A DNA stretch of 64,000 nt from Takakia lepidozioides (GCA_030704615.1 CM060732.1:2480001-2544000); one strand, 5' to 3'; positions 10,440-19,329 are shown, numbered from the stretch's first letter. The notes: generated by a model not told the origin, from the letters alone. A program made the numbers and translations.

Positions 10440-11150
10440 GGTAATTCAGCGCTTCAAAATACCTGGCGAATGGAAATTCGGCGCCGAATATCCATACGTC
10501 AGCGATCCGACTTACCTGCTGGATGGAAATTCGGCGCCGGATCTCCATCCATCCGCTATCCGACCAACCTTGCGGATGGAAATCCGGCGCCGGATTTCCA
10601 TCCATCCGCTTCCGAATTACCTGCGTGAGGGAAATTTGGCGTGCCGCCCTACCAAATTTGCAGCGCCGACTTACCTGGAGGATGGAAATCCGGCGCCGGA
10701 TTTCCATCCATCCACGCTCCGAATTACCTGCATGATGGAAATTTTGCGCGCCGACCTATCTGGCGGATGGAAATCCGGCGCCGGATTTCCATCCATCCGC
10801 TCTTCGAATTACCTACATGATGGAAATTTTGGGCGCCGACTTACCTGGAGGATGGAAATCCGTCGCTGGATTTCCATCCATCCGCGCTCCGAATTACCTG
10901 CATGACGGAAATTTTGTACCTGGCGGATGGAAATCATGCGCCGGATTTCCATCCATCCGCTCACAAGTAACCTGCATGACAGAAATTTGCAGCGCCGACT
11001 TACCTGGAGGATGGAAATCCGGCGCCGGATTTCCATCCATCCGCTCTTCGAATTACCTGCATGACGGAAATTTTGCGCGCCGACTTACCTGGCGGATGGA
11101 AATCCGGCGCCGGATTTCCATCCATCCGCTCTTCGAATTACCTGCATGAC
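10440..11150. repeat. B1 array, subtype 2: GGAAATCCGGCGCCGGATTTCC palindromes
   Basis: Eight to nine units contain AAATCCGGCGCCGGATTT with GGATGGA/TCCATCC arms. They alternate with spacers carrying TTACCTGCATGATGG and ACTTACCTGGAGG, which on the other strand read CCAGGTAAGT and GCAGGTAA. One unit near 10855 is degenerate (CGTCGCTGG). The matching block in B2 is 38470-39330. No genes. Confidence 0.9.
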
Positions 11151-11154
11151 TGGA

Positions 11155-11870
11155 AAAATGGCGCCGAATTTCCGATTTTGGTGCCAGTCATATTTGGGAC
11201 TTAGCCATTTTTGGCCCCGAACTGGAAAAATGGCGCCGGAAAAAAAATTTTAAAAAAAAAATTAAAAATCGCCATTTTTCCAGTTCAGGGCCGAAAACGG
11301 CTAAGTCCCAGATCTGACTGGCACCAAAATCGGAAATTCGGCGCCATTTTTCCAGTTCTGGGCCCAGTCAGATCTGGGACTTAGCCATTTTCGGCCCCGA
11401 ATTGGAAAAATGGCGCCGAATTTCCGATTTTGGTGCCAGTCAGATCTGGGACTTAGCCATTTTTGGCCCCGAACTGGAAAAATGGCGCCGAAAAAAAAAA
11501 AACACCATTTTTCCAGTTCGGGGCCGAAAACGGCTAAGTCCCAGATCTGACTGGCACCCAAAATCGGAAATTCGGCGCCATTTTTCCAGTTCAGGGCCCC
11601 GAAAATGGCTAAGTCCCTACGATGGCTGGAACCGCAACTGGAAATTCGGCACCATTTTTCCAGTTCCGCGCCATATCAGATCTGGGACTTAGCCATTTTC
11701 GGCCCCGAACTGGAAAAATGGCGCCATTTTTCCAGTTCGGGGCCGAAAATGGCTAAGTCCCTAGGGTGGCTGGCACCAAAATCGGAAATTCGGCGCCATT
11801 TTTCTAGTTCCGGGCCCAATCAGATCTGGGACTTAGCCATTTTCGGCCCCAACCTGGAAAAATGGCACCG

Positions 11871-11916
<46 letters not shown>

Positions 11917-12090
11917 GCCATTTTTCAGTTCGGGGCCGAAAACGGCTAAGTCCCAGATCTGACTGGCACCAAAATCGGAAATTCGGCGCCATTTTTCCAG
12001 TTCTGGGCCCAGTCAGATCTGGGACTTAGCCATTTTCGGCCCCGAACTGGAAAAATGGCGTTTTTTTTTTTTTTTTTTTTTTTTTTTTGG
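11155..12090. repeat. B1 array, subtype 3: AAAAATGGCGCC units with A/T tracts
   Basis: Units of the type ACTGGAAAAATGGCGCC, GGGCCGAAAATGGCTAAGTCCC and CAGATCTGACTGG occur in alternating orientation and form nested inverted repeats. Homopolymer tracts sit inside them: about 48 A at 11868-11915 and about 30 T at 12059-12088. The matching block in B2 is 37295-38470. Confidence 0.9.
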
Positions 12091-12197
12091 GCCGTGCCGT
12101 TTTTATTTCATTGAAAGACTGTTTCTGCTTCTGCTGGTATTGACATTCTTCAAGTGGATTTGTTCTTACTGTAGGAGGGACGTCTACACCGCAGTTC

Positions 12198-12614
12198 ATG
12201 GGCAGGAGGAACGTGCATTTTTTTGCCAGGGGGGGTTTCATGCCTAGTCCAGAAAGGGACTACATCCTTCCTACTTATGTTGCCCGGCTTGCTTTGGTGT
12301 CCATTAGGAGGTATTCCGAACCTAGTCGTGTACAGCAGATTTTAGACGAGGCAAGCCTCAAGAAAATGAAGATGAGGGAGGAGGCAGCAGCTATTAGAGC
12401 CCGTCAGGCTCGTAGATTTGTCTTGGATTCAGCTGAGGAAAGTGAGGGAGAAGATGCAGAAGATTCCCAGGAGGTGAGGTGGACAGTCCCCCAAGAGGAC
12501 GGGATTTTTGAGAGGCATAGAGGAACTAATGCATCACAGAGCTCGGAGGATGAGGGGGATGAGGGGGATGAGGAAGAAGGTGGGGCAAGTTCCTCGGAGG
12601 GTGTAGGAGAGTAG
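12198..12614 (+). CDS. Small acidic-tailed protein of family B (B1 copy)
   Basis: ATG at 12198 opens a 138-residue frame. The first 30 residues are aromatic and basic (GRRNVHFFARGGFMPSPERD). A helical basic segment follows (SRVQQILDEASLKKMKMREEAAAIRAR), and the last 60 residues are acidic (EESEGEDAEDSQE, EDEGDEGDEEEGG). An intron may precede it: a good acceptor TTACTGTAG ends at about 12174. AATAAA at 12678-12683 gives a polyadenylation signal. The gene diverges from the transposase across the palindrome array. B2 keeps the same frame intact with only a few substitutions. It resembles the small genes of A and C in layout and charge pattern, but I cannot align it confidently. Confidence 0.7.
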   Translation: MGRRNVHFFARGGFMPSPERDYILPTYVARLALVSIRRYSEPSRVQQILDEASLKKMKMREEAAAIRARQARRFVLDSAEESEGEDAEDSQEVRWTVPQEDGIFERHRGTNASQSSEDEGDEGDEEEGGASSSEGVGE

Positions 12615-12814
12615 TGCCCATGCCGGCTATGACAGTTAGAACACACTTGTATAGACGTGGCTTGCCACAAAATTTGCAATAAAATGTTGCATTTCAAGTC
12701 CACTGGTGCCACATTCCAACTTCACATGACCCTATTTCCGTGCCTCCTAACCCTATTTCCGTGGATTCACAATGGTCTGCTCATGCTTTTTTTTTTTCCG
12801 CTCATGCTCATGCC

Positions 12815-12835
12815 GCTCATGAAATAGCAGCCCCC
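12815..12835 (-). repeat. B1 right terminal inverted repeat
   Basis: GCTCATGAAATAGC followed by AGCCCCC, the inverted partner of 7572-7592. CCGCTCATG motifs are repeated just inside. Confidence 0.8.
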
Positions 12836-12843
12836 CCTCCAAG
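12836..12843. repeat. 8-bp target-site duplication of B1, right copy
   Basis: CCTCCAAG, identical to 7564-7571. Confidence 0.85.
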
Positions 12844-13884
12844 CCTGGTGTACCCAAGGTTGCAGTCACTGAGGACAATTGGGAACCAGATGTTGGACCT
12901 ACAGTCACCGGATGAGAGAGACGGAGGATCCAGCGATTTCTAAGGGCTTATAGAAATTACTTTGCCTTCAGTTTGAAGGATTTGGGGAGTTTGAAGGGCC
13001 AGGAGATTCATATTGAATTGGCAAGTGACACACCAATTTTTTGAAGGCCCTACAAGTATAGTGACATGGATAGATCTTTGATCTGGAGTCAACTATGGAG
13101 TTGTTCGAAGCTGGATTGGTGGAGTTGTCAGGGGGGGGGGGGGGGGGGGGGGGAATGCCTCGGCAACGGTGATGCCAGATAAGAATGATATCTATGGCAA
13201 TTGGACAGAAAGAAGGATGTATGGGGACTATCGTCATGTGAACCGTCAGACTAAATCCGATAGATATGCCATGCCAACTCCAGAGGAAATCTTTGATGCT
13301 ATTGGGCATGCAAAGGTGTTTAGCACATTGGGCTTGCGATCCGGTTACCATCAATTGCCAATCAAAGAGGCTGACAAGCAAAAGACATCATTCTGGGGGA
13401 TTGACCAACATGGGAAGGATTGCTTGTACCAACTGGGTTGAAGAATGTTGCTGTAGAGTTTCAGAGGGTCATGGATAGGATTCTTGCGGGGCTAGAATTC
13501 GCCCGGTGCTACATTGATGACATCATCATCTTTAGTGCTATGATTGAGGAGCACAAGAGACACCTTCAGATGGTGTTTGAGCTAAAGGTGTCTCTCGTGC
13601 TCAAGAGAGCGCATGGGTTGAAATTGCACCTTGGGAAGTGCAAGTTCTTCCACAACCAGATTGAGTATCTGGGCCACATGATATACCCGGAAAGATTGGG
13701 TGTTCAAAAGACGAAGGTGGAGGCCATTGCACGCATTCCACGCCCCATAGATGTTAGCAGAGTTCGTGCTTTTATGGGGTTGACAAACTACTATCGACGG
13801 TTTGTCAAGGGATTTAGCAGCATCGCAAAGGCTCTTACTAAGTTGACCAAGGTGGGTCAGGAGTGGAAGTGGAAGGAGGAGTAG
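12844..13884 (+). pseudogene. Ty3/gypsy reverse transcriptase region, decayed
   Basis: After the B1 insertion the polyprotein continues with EDNWEPDVGP, then degenerate sequence with in-frame stops, then the reverse transcriptase. Visible motifs are YGDYRHVNRQTKSDRYAMPTP, the LRSGYHQLPIKEAD block (a normal D has become G in STLGLRSG), a frameshift at about 13420-13440, then YIDDIIIF (catalytic) and IEYLGHMIYP, ending at the connection region (VRAFMGLTNYYRRFVKGF). A TAG at 13882-13884 ends the frame. Expected RNase H sequence follows only in scraps to about 14220. This is one old, dead element interrupted by B1. Confidence 0.85.
13131..13153 (+). repeat. G23 homopolymer inside the Ty3 pseudogene
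   Basis: Twenty-three consecutive G at the position where related elements encode a short Gly-Glu stretch before ASATVMP. It looks like slippage expansion of a short G-run and may also be length-uncertain in assembly. Confidence 0.9.
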
Positions 13885-14238
13885 GAGGAAGCCTTTGAGG
13901 AACTCAAGGCTCGATTGACTTCTGCACCTATTTTGAGGCGGCCTATTCGGGGGCGGCCTTTCCAGCTACATACAGATTGAACTCCGAAGACTGCATCATG
14001 CAAGAAGCCATGAGTAGCAGGCAAACCAAATGCACGCAAATGGTCATTGTCTGGAAGTGCATCGGGCACTTATGCTTCAAGAGTTGACTTTCAGGTGGTG
14101 CATCGAGCCGGTATAGTCAATCAAGATGCAAATGGGTTGAGTCGTAATCCATGCACGAGCGAGCATGATGATACATGCGCTCGGTGGCATAGTGAGATGG
14201 ATGAGGAGATGGTGCCAGGATGACATGCATCTATCTTT

Positions 14239-15357
14239 TTGTGCATTCTAGCAATGAGAGCTCAAGCTGGTCCATCCCATAGGATTGGTTATGTAGATGG
14301 TGTGCATGACGATCCAGAGATTAGTGAGGAGTTTGGTGGTGCTAAGGATGTGCATGAAGATGCAGTAGTGTTGGCCTACCTTCGTATCGAAGAGACAGCA
14401 GCTAGTCTGACTGCTAAGGAGAGAGACCGGATCCTACAACAAGCCAAGAGGTTCAAGCGGGAGATGACTCACCTACTCCGTATATGGGAGGATGGACGAG
14501 TGAGGATTGTGCCTCACCCAATACAACGAGTGCGATTGGTACGCCATGCCCATGAGGAGTTGGGACATTTTGGGATGCGACACACTCATAGTTTGCTGCA
14601 AGGGCAGTATTGGTGGCGGGGCATGCACACGGATGTGCAGCAGTTAGTGACAACGTGCATGGTGTGTGATAGAGTGCGGGCTTCTTTCAACGCACCTACT
14701 CCACAATTGCATCATTTACCCATTATGGGTTTGTGCTATCGTTGGAGTCTTGACTTCGCAGGCCCATTGTCACTAACGATTCGCCATAACAAGTATGTGC
14801 TGGTGATGGTTAAATATTTCTCCAAATGGATTGAACTGGTGGCATTGCCTGACAAAGCAAGTGAGGGGACTGTGTATGCATTCTTAGATCGAGTGCTTAG
14901 CCAATTTGACCGAGGTACTCACGGACTAGGGGAGAGAGTTCTTAGGGGAGTATCAGGCTTTGTGCGAGCAAGTCTTGATAGATCACCGCACTACTTCTCG
15001 GGATCATCCCGAGGCTGATGGCTTGGCGGAGAGAGTTGTTCAGACAGTCAAGAGAGGCTTGCGCAAGTATGGCATGGAGAAGGGTCACTTAGAAGATTGG
15101 GACCTCCAGCTACCTTGGTTGGCCATGGGCTACAGGTTTAGCAAGCAAGCATCACTTGCCTCGTTCTCACCTTACTTTCTGCTCTTCGACCGAGAGCCAG
15201 ATTTGCCTACATCCATTCGCAGGGAGGCCGCAGTAGTTCTCAACCTTGATGATCCGGATGTGTGGACACAAGCGTGTGACCAACAACGGGCAGAGTATTC
15301 AGGAGAGTCATGCCTATGGCTTTTGAGAACAAGGAAAAAATCCAGAAACAAGTAACA
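14239..15357 (+). pseudogene. Ty3/gypsy integrase region of the same old element
   Basis: The frame from 14239 holds the integrase zinc finger (HEELGHFGMRHTHSLL, then CMVCDRVR) and the first catalytic Asp block (YRWSLDFAGPL), followed by a VMVKYFSKWIELVALPDK block. A frameshift near 14960 moves reading to the second frame, which contains DHPEADGLAERVVQTVKRGL with the catalytic Glu replaced or displaced (normally DGQxER). It continues to about 15355. No chromodomain is seen. LTRs were not found, so this is an internal remnant. Confidence 0.8.
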
Positions 15358-15541
15358 GAGACGAGGAGAAGCTGTGGAACAATGGTGGGACAATCAAGGT
15401 TTTGGGCTGATGAGCACGACCCCTACAGGGATGTCTCTCCATCTCGTGAAGAATCTTCGGGTGTGTGGTGACTGCCACACTGCCACCAAGTTCGTTTCGA
15501 AGTTGTTGGCCAAATGCAGTTGTAAGGAGTATTGCACTTGA
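15358..15541 (+). pseudogene. PPR DYW-domain C-terminus with internal deletion
   Basis: The frame reads GLMSTTPTGMSLHLVKNLRV and then CGDCHTATKFVSKLL. This is the zinc-binding, deaminase-like part of plant PPR-DYW RNA-editing factors. It then jumps to KCSCKEYCT and a TGA at 15539-15541, where intact proteins have about 15 more residues and end in DYW. The upstream part (EEKLW) is one frame off. Only the C-terminus is present, attached to unrelated retroelement DNA, so it is a gene scrap. PPR-repeat fragments of possibly the same family occur at 20.3, 28.3 and 29.9-32.6 kb. Confidence 0.7.
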
Positions 15542-15559
15542 TAGTTGTTAAGTAGAGTC

Positions 15560-16590
15560 CGTCATTCTAGTAGTACTAGAACTGTAGTAGTACTTAAAAA
15601 CTTCTGCCCTTGTGTCGGTTTGCTTAATTTTTGCTCCACATTAGACTTTGAGGCATCCGTGGGAATGCTTGTCCAACTTGGAATTTTGTAATATGATTTA
15701 CAGGGCTTGTACTCCCCACAAGCCCCTTTGGCCTTCCATTCTATTTTCCCAAAAACATAATGAAGAATTTAAATCAATTAATAATCCAAATTTTATGATT
15801 TTGTAATTTGATTTATTAAAATTAAAAACATTATTAAAAAATGTTTCAAAAATGATGTGTCAAATCCGCAGTGGCACACGTGTCTATCCAGCGCCTCTCC
15901 ATGTAGGCATCGCTCTGCAGATATATAGTCATATGATCCCCTCACGAATGCGTGACGTGTCGCTTGCGCAGTGGTGCACGTGTTCCATTGAAGCCTCTCC
16001 ATGTAGGCAACGCTCAGTAGACAATGTAGTCATATAGTTAGTCATATGTAAGTCATAGAGTTGTGACTACATCACTCTCATCTGCATGACTCCAGGTGCC
16101 ACGCACGCAGTCACGGCTATGACTTGCAAAACGCAGTCCTAAAGACTAAAACCCATTGTTGGGCGCATTTTAATATATTTTAATCTAATGAAATCATACA
16201 TATTACTATATGACGTCAAACATTGTTGACCAAGAACACAGACTTGGTTTATATAACTAGTAGTCATACGCAATACTACACGTCACACACGTGCCATATA
16301 AGCTTATGACTAAATGACTACACCACTACTACACATTGATGACATGCCATAGAAGCTTATGACTACATGACTACAGGAGGTTTCAGAGCTCTGTTTATAT
16401 GACTACATCACTACACGTGGCATCTTAAGGCATATACATGAATGGGTTCATCCATTGGATGACCTCATCCATCTATCTTTAACGAAGCACTTGTGTCAAT
16501 GGAATGACACAAAGTGCAAAAAATTCAAAAATTCAAAAAGTTGCTTTAGGGTTGCCCATGTTCAGCCGTGAACACAGAGGGCTGGGACTT
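15560..16590. repeat. AT-rich non-coding repeat region with GACTACAT motifs
   Basis: No gene is visible. Two near-copies of about 55 bp lie at 15869-15923 and 15967-16021 (both contain GCCTCTCCATGTAGGCA). From 16030 to 16420, TGACTACATCAC-type motifs recur on both strands, in the style of transposon subterminal repeats. The stretch 16370-16610 is homologous to DNA flanking the chromovirus at 20960-21007 and 27986-28130. Confidence 0.6.
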
Positions 16591-16654
16591 AGCCTCCTTT
16601 TGTCTCCCGGGCTACCATTTGTTTTCGTAGTATCGAGCCGAAGCTGTGAGAACT

Positions 16655-16740
16655 TGTGTCATGGAACACGATGATCGCAAGATATGCAATGCAGGGGCGT
16701 GGATGGAGGCTTTGCGACCTATTCTTGAGCAACTGATACA
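16655..16740 (+). pseudogene. PPR unit scrap
   Basis: One frame reads ELVSWNTMIARYAMQGRG, matching the SWNAMIAGYAQQGRG phrase of the PPR debris at 29.9-32.6 kb. It is too short and broken to be a gene. The same scrap occurs at the paralogous site near 28150. Confidence 0.55.
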
Positions 16741-16816
16741 GCTTCCTTGAGCAAATGATGCGGGAATGGTGAGGATATGCACAGCGGGGACGTGGTATAG
16801 ACCTAGTTGCAAATTT

Positions 16817-16886
16817 GGACGTGACGTGGCGTTGACGCGTCAGCGTCACGTCCGACGTCAACAACGGACGTGCGTCACGTCACGTC
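16817..16886. repeat. Nested palindromes containing GCGTTGACGC
   Basis: GGACGTGACG at 16817 is matched by CGTCACGTCC at 16844-16853. The interior holds GCGTTGACGC and TGACGCGTCA. A second, shorter set follows at 16865-16886. The GCGTTGACGC core is the same as in arrays A and C. This is a single occurrence, not an array. Confidence 0.6.
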
Positions 16887-17020
16887 CTAAATCGACATTA
16901 CTGTACATAAATATGTTTATTTTTTTACTTCTATTGACTATTTACTATGAGAACCGACGTGGCAACCGATGTGGCCTCATTACGTGGACTTCTTTAATTA
17001 TCTATAATTTTTTTTAAATA

Positions 17021-17390
17021 GGTGCGACCACCAGAAGGGGGTGGTCGCATATTTTTTCTTATTTTTTAAATGGGTGCAATCACCAGCAGGTGGTGGTCGC
17101 AGCATTTTTATTTTTTTAATAGGTGCGACCACAAGCAGAGGGTGGTCGCACATTTTTTTTTAAAATAAAATTGGGTGCTACCACCAGCAGGTGGTGGTCG
17201 CAACTTTTTTATTTATTTTTAAATAGGTGCGACCACCAACAGGGGAGGGTCGCACATTTTTAATTATTTTTTAAATGGGTGCGACCACCAGCCGGTGGTG
17301 GTCGCAGACTTTTTCTTTTTTGTTATTAGGTGCGACCGCTCCTTGGACACGTGACGAGGCGTGAATGGGCAGCAGAGGCGGTCGCACGCC
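17021..17390. repeat. Array E: GGTGCGACCACC / GGTGGTCGCA hairpins, about 51-bp period
   Basis: Units start near 17021, 17072, 17121, 17173, 17225 and 17276. Each has GGTGCGACCACC, a loop of 4-7 bases and GGTGGTGGTCGCA, separated by T/A-rich DNA. A wider, related pair (GGTGCGACCGC at 17327, GCGGTCGCACGCC at about 17376) lies last. The array ends about 20 bp before a TATA box, directly upstream of the ORF at 17711. Confidence 0.9.
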
Positions 17391-17406
17391 AGGCCTCTCC
17401 AGGCAG

Positions 17407-17414
17407 TATATAAG
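17407..17414 (+). promoter_or_regulatory. TATA box upstream of the 17711 ORF
   Basis: TATATAAG lies in a GC-rich setting, followed by a pyrimidine-rich stretch (CCCAACCCACTTTTTTCCC) that would suit a transcription start about 30 bp downstream. The palindrome array lies immediately upstream. Confidence 0.6.
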
Positions 17415-17511
17415 GGCCTACCCCTCATTCCCAACCCACTTTTTTCCCTCTCTGTGAGTGCGGCTCTGGGGCTTCTTGGAGTTTGAACTTCGGTGGCCAG
17501 GACTGAGCGTT

Positions 17512-17529
17512 GGGGGGGGGGGGGGGGGG
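17512..17529 (+). repeat. G18 homopolymer in the presumed 5' leader
   Basis: Eighteen G in a row between the TATA box and the ORF. Length may be uncertain because of homopolymer error. Confidence 0.85.
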
Positions 17530-17710
17530 AAAGTAGATTTGTGTGGGGGAGGAGTTTTTGCCTTTTTTCCCTGGGTCTGCGGGAGAGTTTGCTTTGGGTA
17601 CTATACCAATAGAGGGTGAGGAAATTGGTCTGCTAGTATATAAGGTTATCAATAGTCTGGGTTTAGTTTTCCGTTACGAAGCCGCGTCTATTCCGCAGAG
17701 TACTTTCATC

Positions 17711-18472
17711 ATGTCCGGAAACGTTGCTTCGAACGCAGTGTCAGGGGGTTCCTCGGAAAGTGGGCGTAAAGGTAGGAAGCGTAAACATGCACATGAACGG
17801 GATAGTCAGGTCAACAAAAAAGACTATCCAAGCGCAGAGGCCGCGAAGGTGGTGAAGCAAGTAGTGCTGGATTATTTGAAGGACAATGACATAATGCGTT
17901 TGGATCTTTTGTATGTCCGACATGGGAATGAGGGGTTCCTTAGATTCCAGCACAATATGAAGATGAGAATGAGGGAGGCTTTGGCCGGGGATGAATGGGA
18001 GGAGGACATGGCGAAGTTCCAGTTCACGAAATGGATGGAGGACCGGGCCCATGATGCCACATGGAATCTGAGGCAAACCATGGACAAGTTTGTTACAAGA
18101 ACACCTGTAGCTGAAGGTCGCATGCCAACTTCGGAGGAGGAGCTGTTTGTGCTTGTGGATTGGTGGTCTGACATGGCAAAGGCCCACGCCAAACGACGTA
18201 AAAAACCACTCCCATGGAAGGCATGGTCCTCGTCCGCGGATGCGGCATTGAACGTGAGATACATATCCACAAACGCACAGGTACAACAACTCGACACGCC
18301 CAAACAAAGAGGGTATGGTACAATTCGGAGGGTTAGAATTGTTGGGGATCAATTCATTCCTCCATCTTGGGAGCTAACAGGGAAAACGCCCAGGGAAACA
18401 AATGCTGAGCTTGCCAAAGTCCAACATAACAATGAGGCGTTGGCTGTAAAGTTCCATCATTCGGCATCATAA
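17711..18472 (+). CDS. Unidentified 253-aa protein downstream of array E
   Basis: The first ATG after the TATA box that fits the frame is 17711 (MSGNVASNAVSGGSSES); the frame is open from 17543 without ATG. A basic nuclear-localisation-like stretch (GRKGRKRKHAHERD) is followed by a helical region (AAKVVKQVVLDYLKDND), many Trp and charged residues (KFQFTKWMEDRAHDATWN, LVDWWSDMAKAHAKRRKK) and a C-terminus with FIPPSWELTG. I recognise no family. It is intact. The preceding palindrome array and the converging remnant downstream suggest a transposon gene rather than a host gene. A DNA-binding role is a guess from the basic region. Confidence 0.6.
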   Translation: MSGNVASNAVSGGSSESGRKGRKRKHAHERDSQVNKKDYPSAEAAKVVKQVVLDYLKDNDIMRLDLLYVRHGNEGFLRFQHNMKMRMREALAGDEWEEDMAKFQFTKWMEDRAHDATWNLRQTMDKFVTRTPVAEGRMPTSEEELFVLVDWWSDMAKAHAKRRKKPLPWKAWSSSADAALNVRYISTNAQVQQLDTPKQRGYGTIRRVRIVGDQFIPPSWELTGKTPRETNAELAKVQHNNEALAVKFHHSAS

Positions 18473-18618
18473 AGTATTTTGCGTTGCATCCACGTTGAAA
18501 TGAAGGTTACACACATTGGTGGAATGGGGGGACCATACGATCATGGTTGAGATTGACAGGAAATGGGGGAATGATCGGGATAACATGGAGTTAATGGAAC
18601 GACGGGGGACGGAGCTTT

Positions 18619-18833
18619 AAGTGGTTTGTGCACTTGTGACAGACTTTGAAAAACAGACAAGTGTCCATACCATTGTAGGATGATGCTATTGATCAAATGG
18701 TTCCAACAATAAACTTTATTCTGAATCTGAAACATATTCGTCATCCTCTGAATCAGTTTCCTCAACTGGAGTAGCGGCTGGTTGTACAAATGCCGCTTAA
18801 ATGCAGGTAGCCAACATAGCCAAGTCTTCAGTT
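18619..18833 (-). pseudogene. 3'-exon remnant, copy 1 of a direct repeat
   Basis: On the minus strand the phrase LAMLATCI, a stop, then AAFVQPAATPVEETDSEDDEYVSDSE and a stop looks like the acidic C-terminus of a protein. The same DNA (about 210 bp) recurs at 19021-19235. It converges with the 17711 ORF. Family unknown. Confidence 0.45.
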
Positions 18834-18839
18834 TCTCAT

Positions 18840-19020
18840 GTTAGTTCTAGAATGTTATGTGGTTAAAGATACCTGAGTGATTAGTACCACTTGGACAGTG
18901 GTACATAGTGAGTGGTTAAAGACACTGCAGTGATTGGTATCACTTGGACGGTGGTAGATTGTGAGTGGTTAAAGATACCTTAGTGACTGGTACCACTCTT
19001 GTGGTGATACATGAAAATGT
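18840..19020. repeat. Subterminal-type repeats GAGTGGTTAAAGA with TACCACTTGGACAGTGGTA
   Basis: GTGGTTAAAGATACC or close variants recur three times at about 60-65 bp spacing, with palindromic TACCACTTGGACAGTGGTA between. The AGTGGTTA motif is the same one that fills the CACTA-like element at 6756-7264, so this may be an end region of a related, larger element. Confidence 0.55.
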
Positions 19021-19320
19021 TTAAGTGGTTTGTGCACCTGTGGCAGACTTTAAAAAACATACAAGTGTCCAAATCATTTTAGGATGATGCTATTGAACAG
19101 ATGGTTCCAAACAATCAACCTTATTTTGAACACAGTATTCATTCTCTGAAGCACTTTCCTCAACTGGAACAATGTTTGGTCATACAAAACTAGCTTGAAA
19201 TATGGTAGCCAACATAGCCAACTCTTCTCCACTTAGAGCCGTGGCACCATCTAATGACCTAGGTATGGGCTGATCTGATAAGGTAGAGGGTGCCCATAGA
19301 CCATCAAAATTTACATTTTC
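19021..19320 (-). pseudogene. 3'-exon remnant, copy 2 of a direct repeat
   Basis: The minus strand reads ENVNFDGLWAPSTLSDQP, then LSGEELAMLATIFQASFV, a stop, and PNIVPVEESASENEY. It parallels copy 1 at 18619-18833 but keeps a longer coding stretch. It is broken by one stop and not recognisable. Confidence 0.45.
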
Positions 19321-19329
19321 TCCAATGTC

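Larger units (their letters stand above)
7572..12835 (-). mobile_element. B1: internally deleted two-gene MULE-like transposon, 5.3 kb
   Basis: Both ends share GCTATTTCATGAGC inside a 21-bp terminal repeat; the outer seven bases differ (GAGGTTA at left, GGGGGCT at right). CATGAGC/GCATGAG motifs are repeated just inside both ends. It is flanked by CCTCCAAG on each side. Contents, in transposase orientation (minus): small acidic gene on the opposite strand, 2.8-kb palindrome array, transposase N-terminal half, then terminal non-coding DNA. Compared with B2, about 2.9 kb encoding the DDE core and SWIM finger is missing at 7960/7961. B1 cannot supply its own transposase. Confidence 0.85.

Noticed and set aside
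9210-11949. Many 70-190-aa ORFs in the B1 array (MEIRRRISIHP and KMAKSLRWL types), and their B2 equivalents at 37244-40510.
   Set aside because: They exist in several frames and on both strands because the repeat lacks stops. The peptides are just the GGCGCC units translated.
9290-12090. GGCGCC arrays as E2F sites.
   Set aside because: The match is only to part of the E2F consensus, and the flanking bases change between subtypes. Kept only as a possibility to test.
17021-17390. Array E as a set of intrinsic terminators (hairpins followed by T-runs).
   Set aside because: That signal is bacterial. Here a TATA box and plant repeats surround it, and T-runs occur on both sides of the hairpins.
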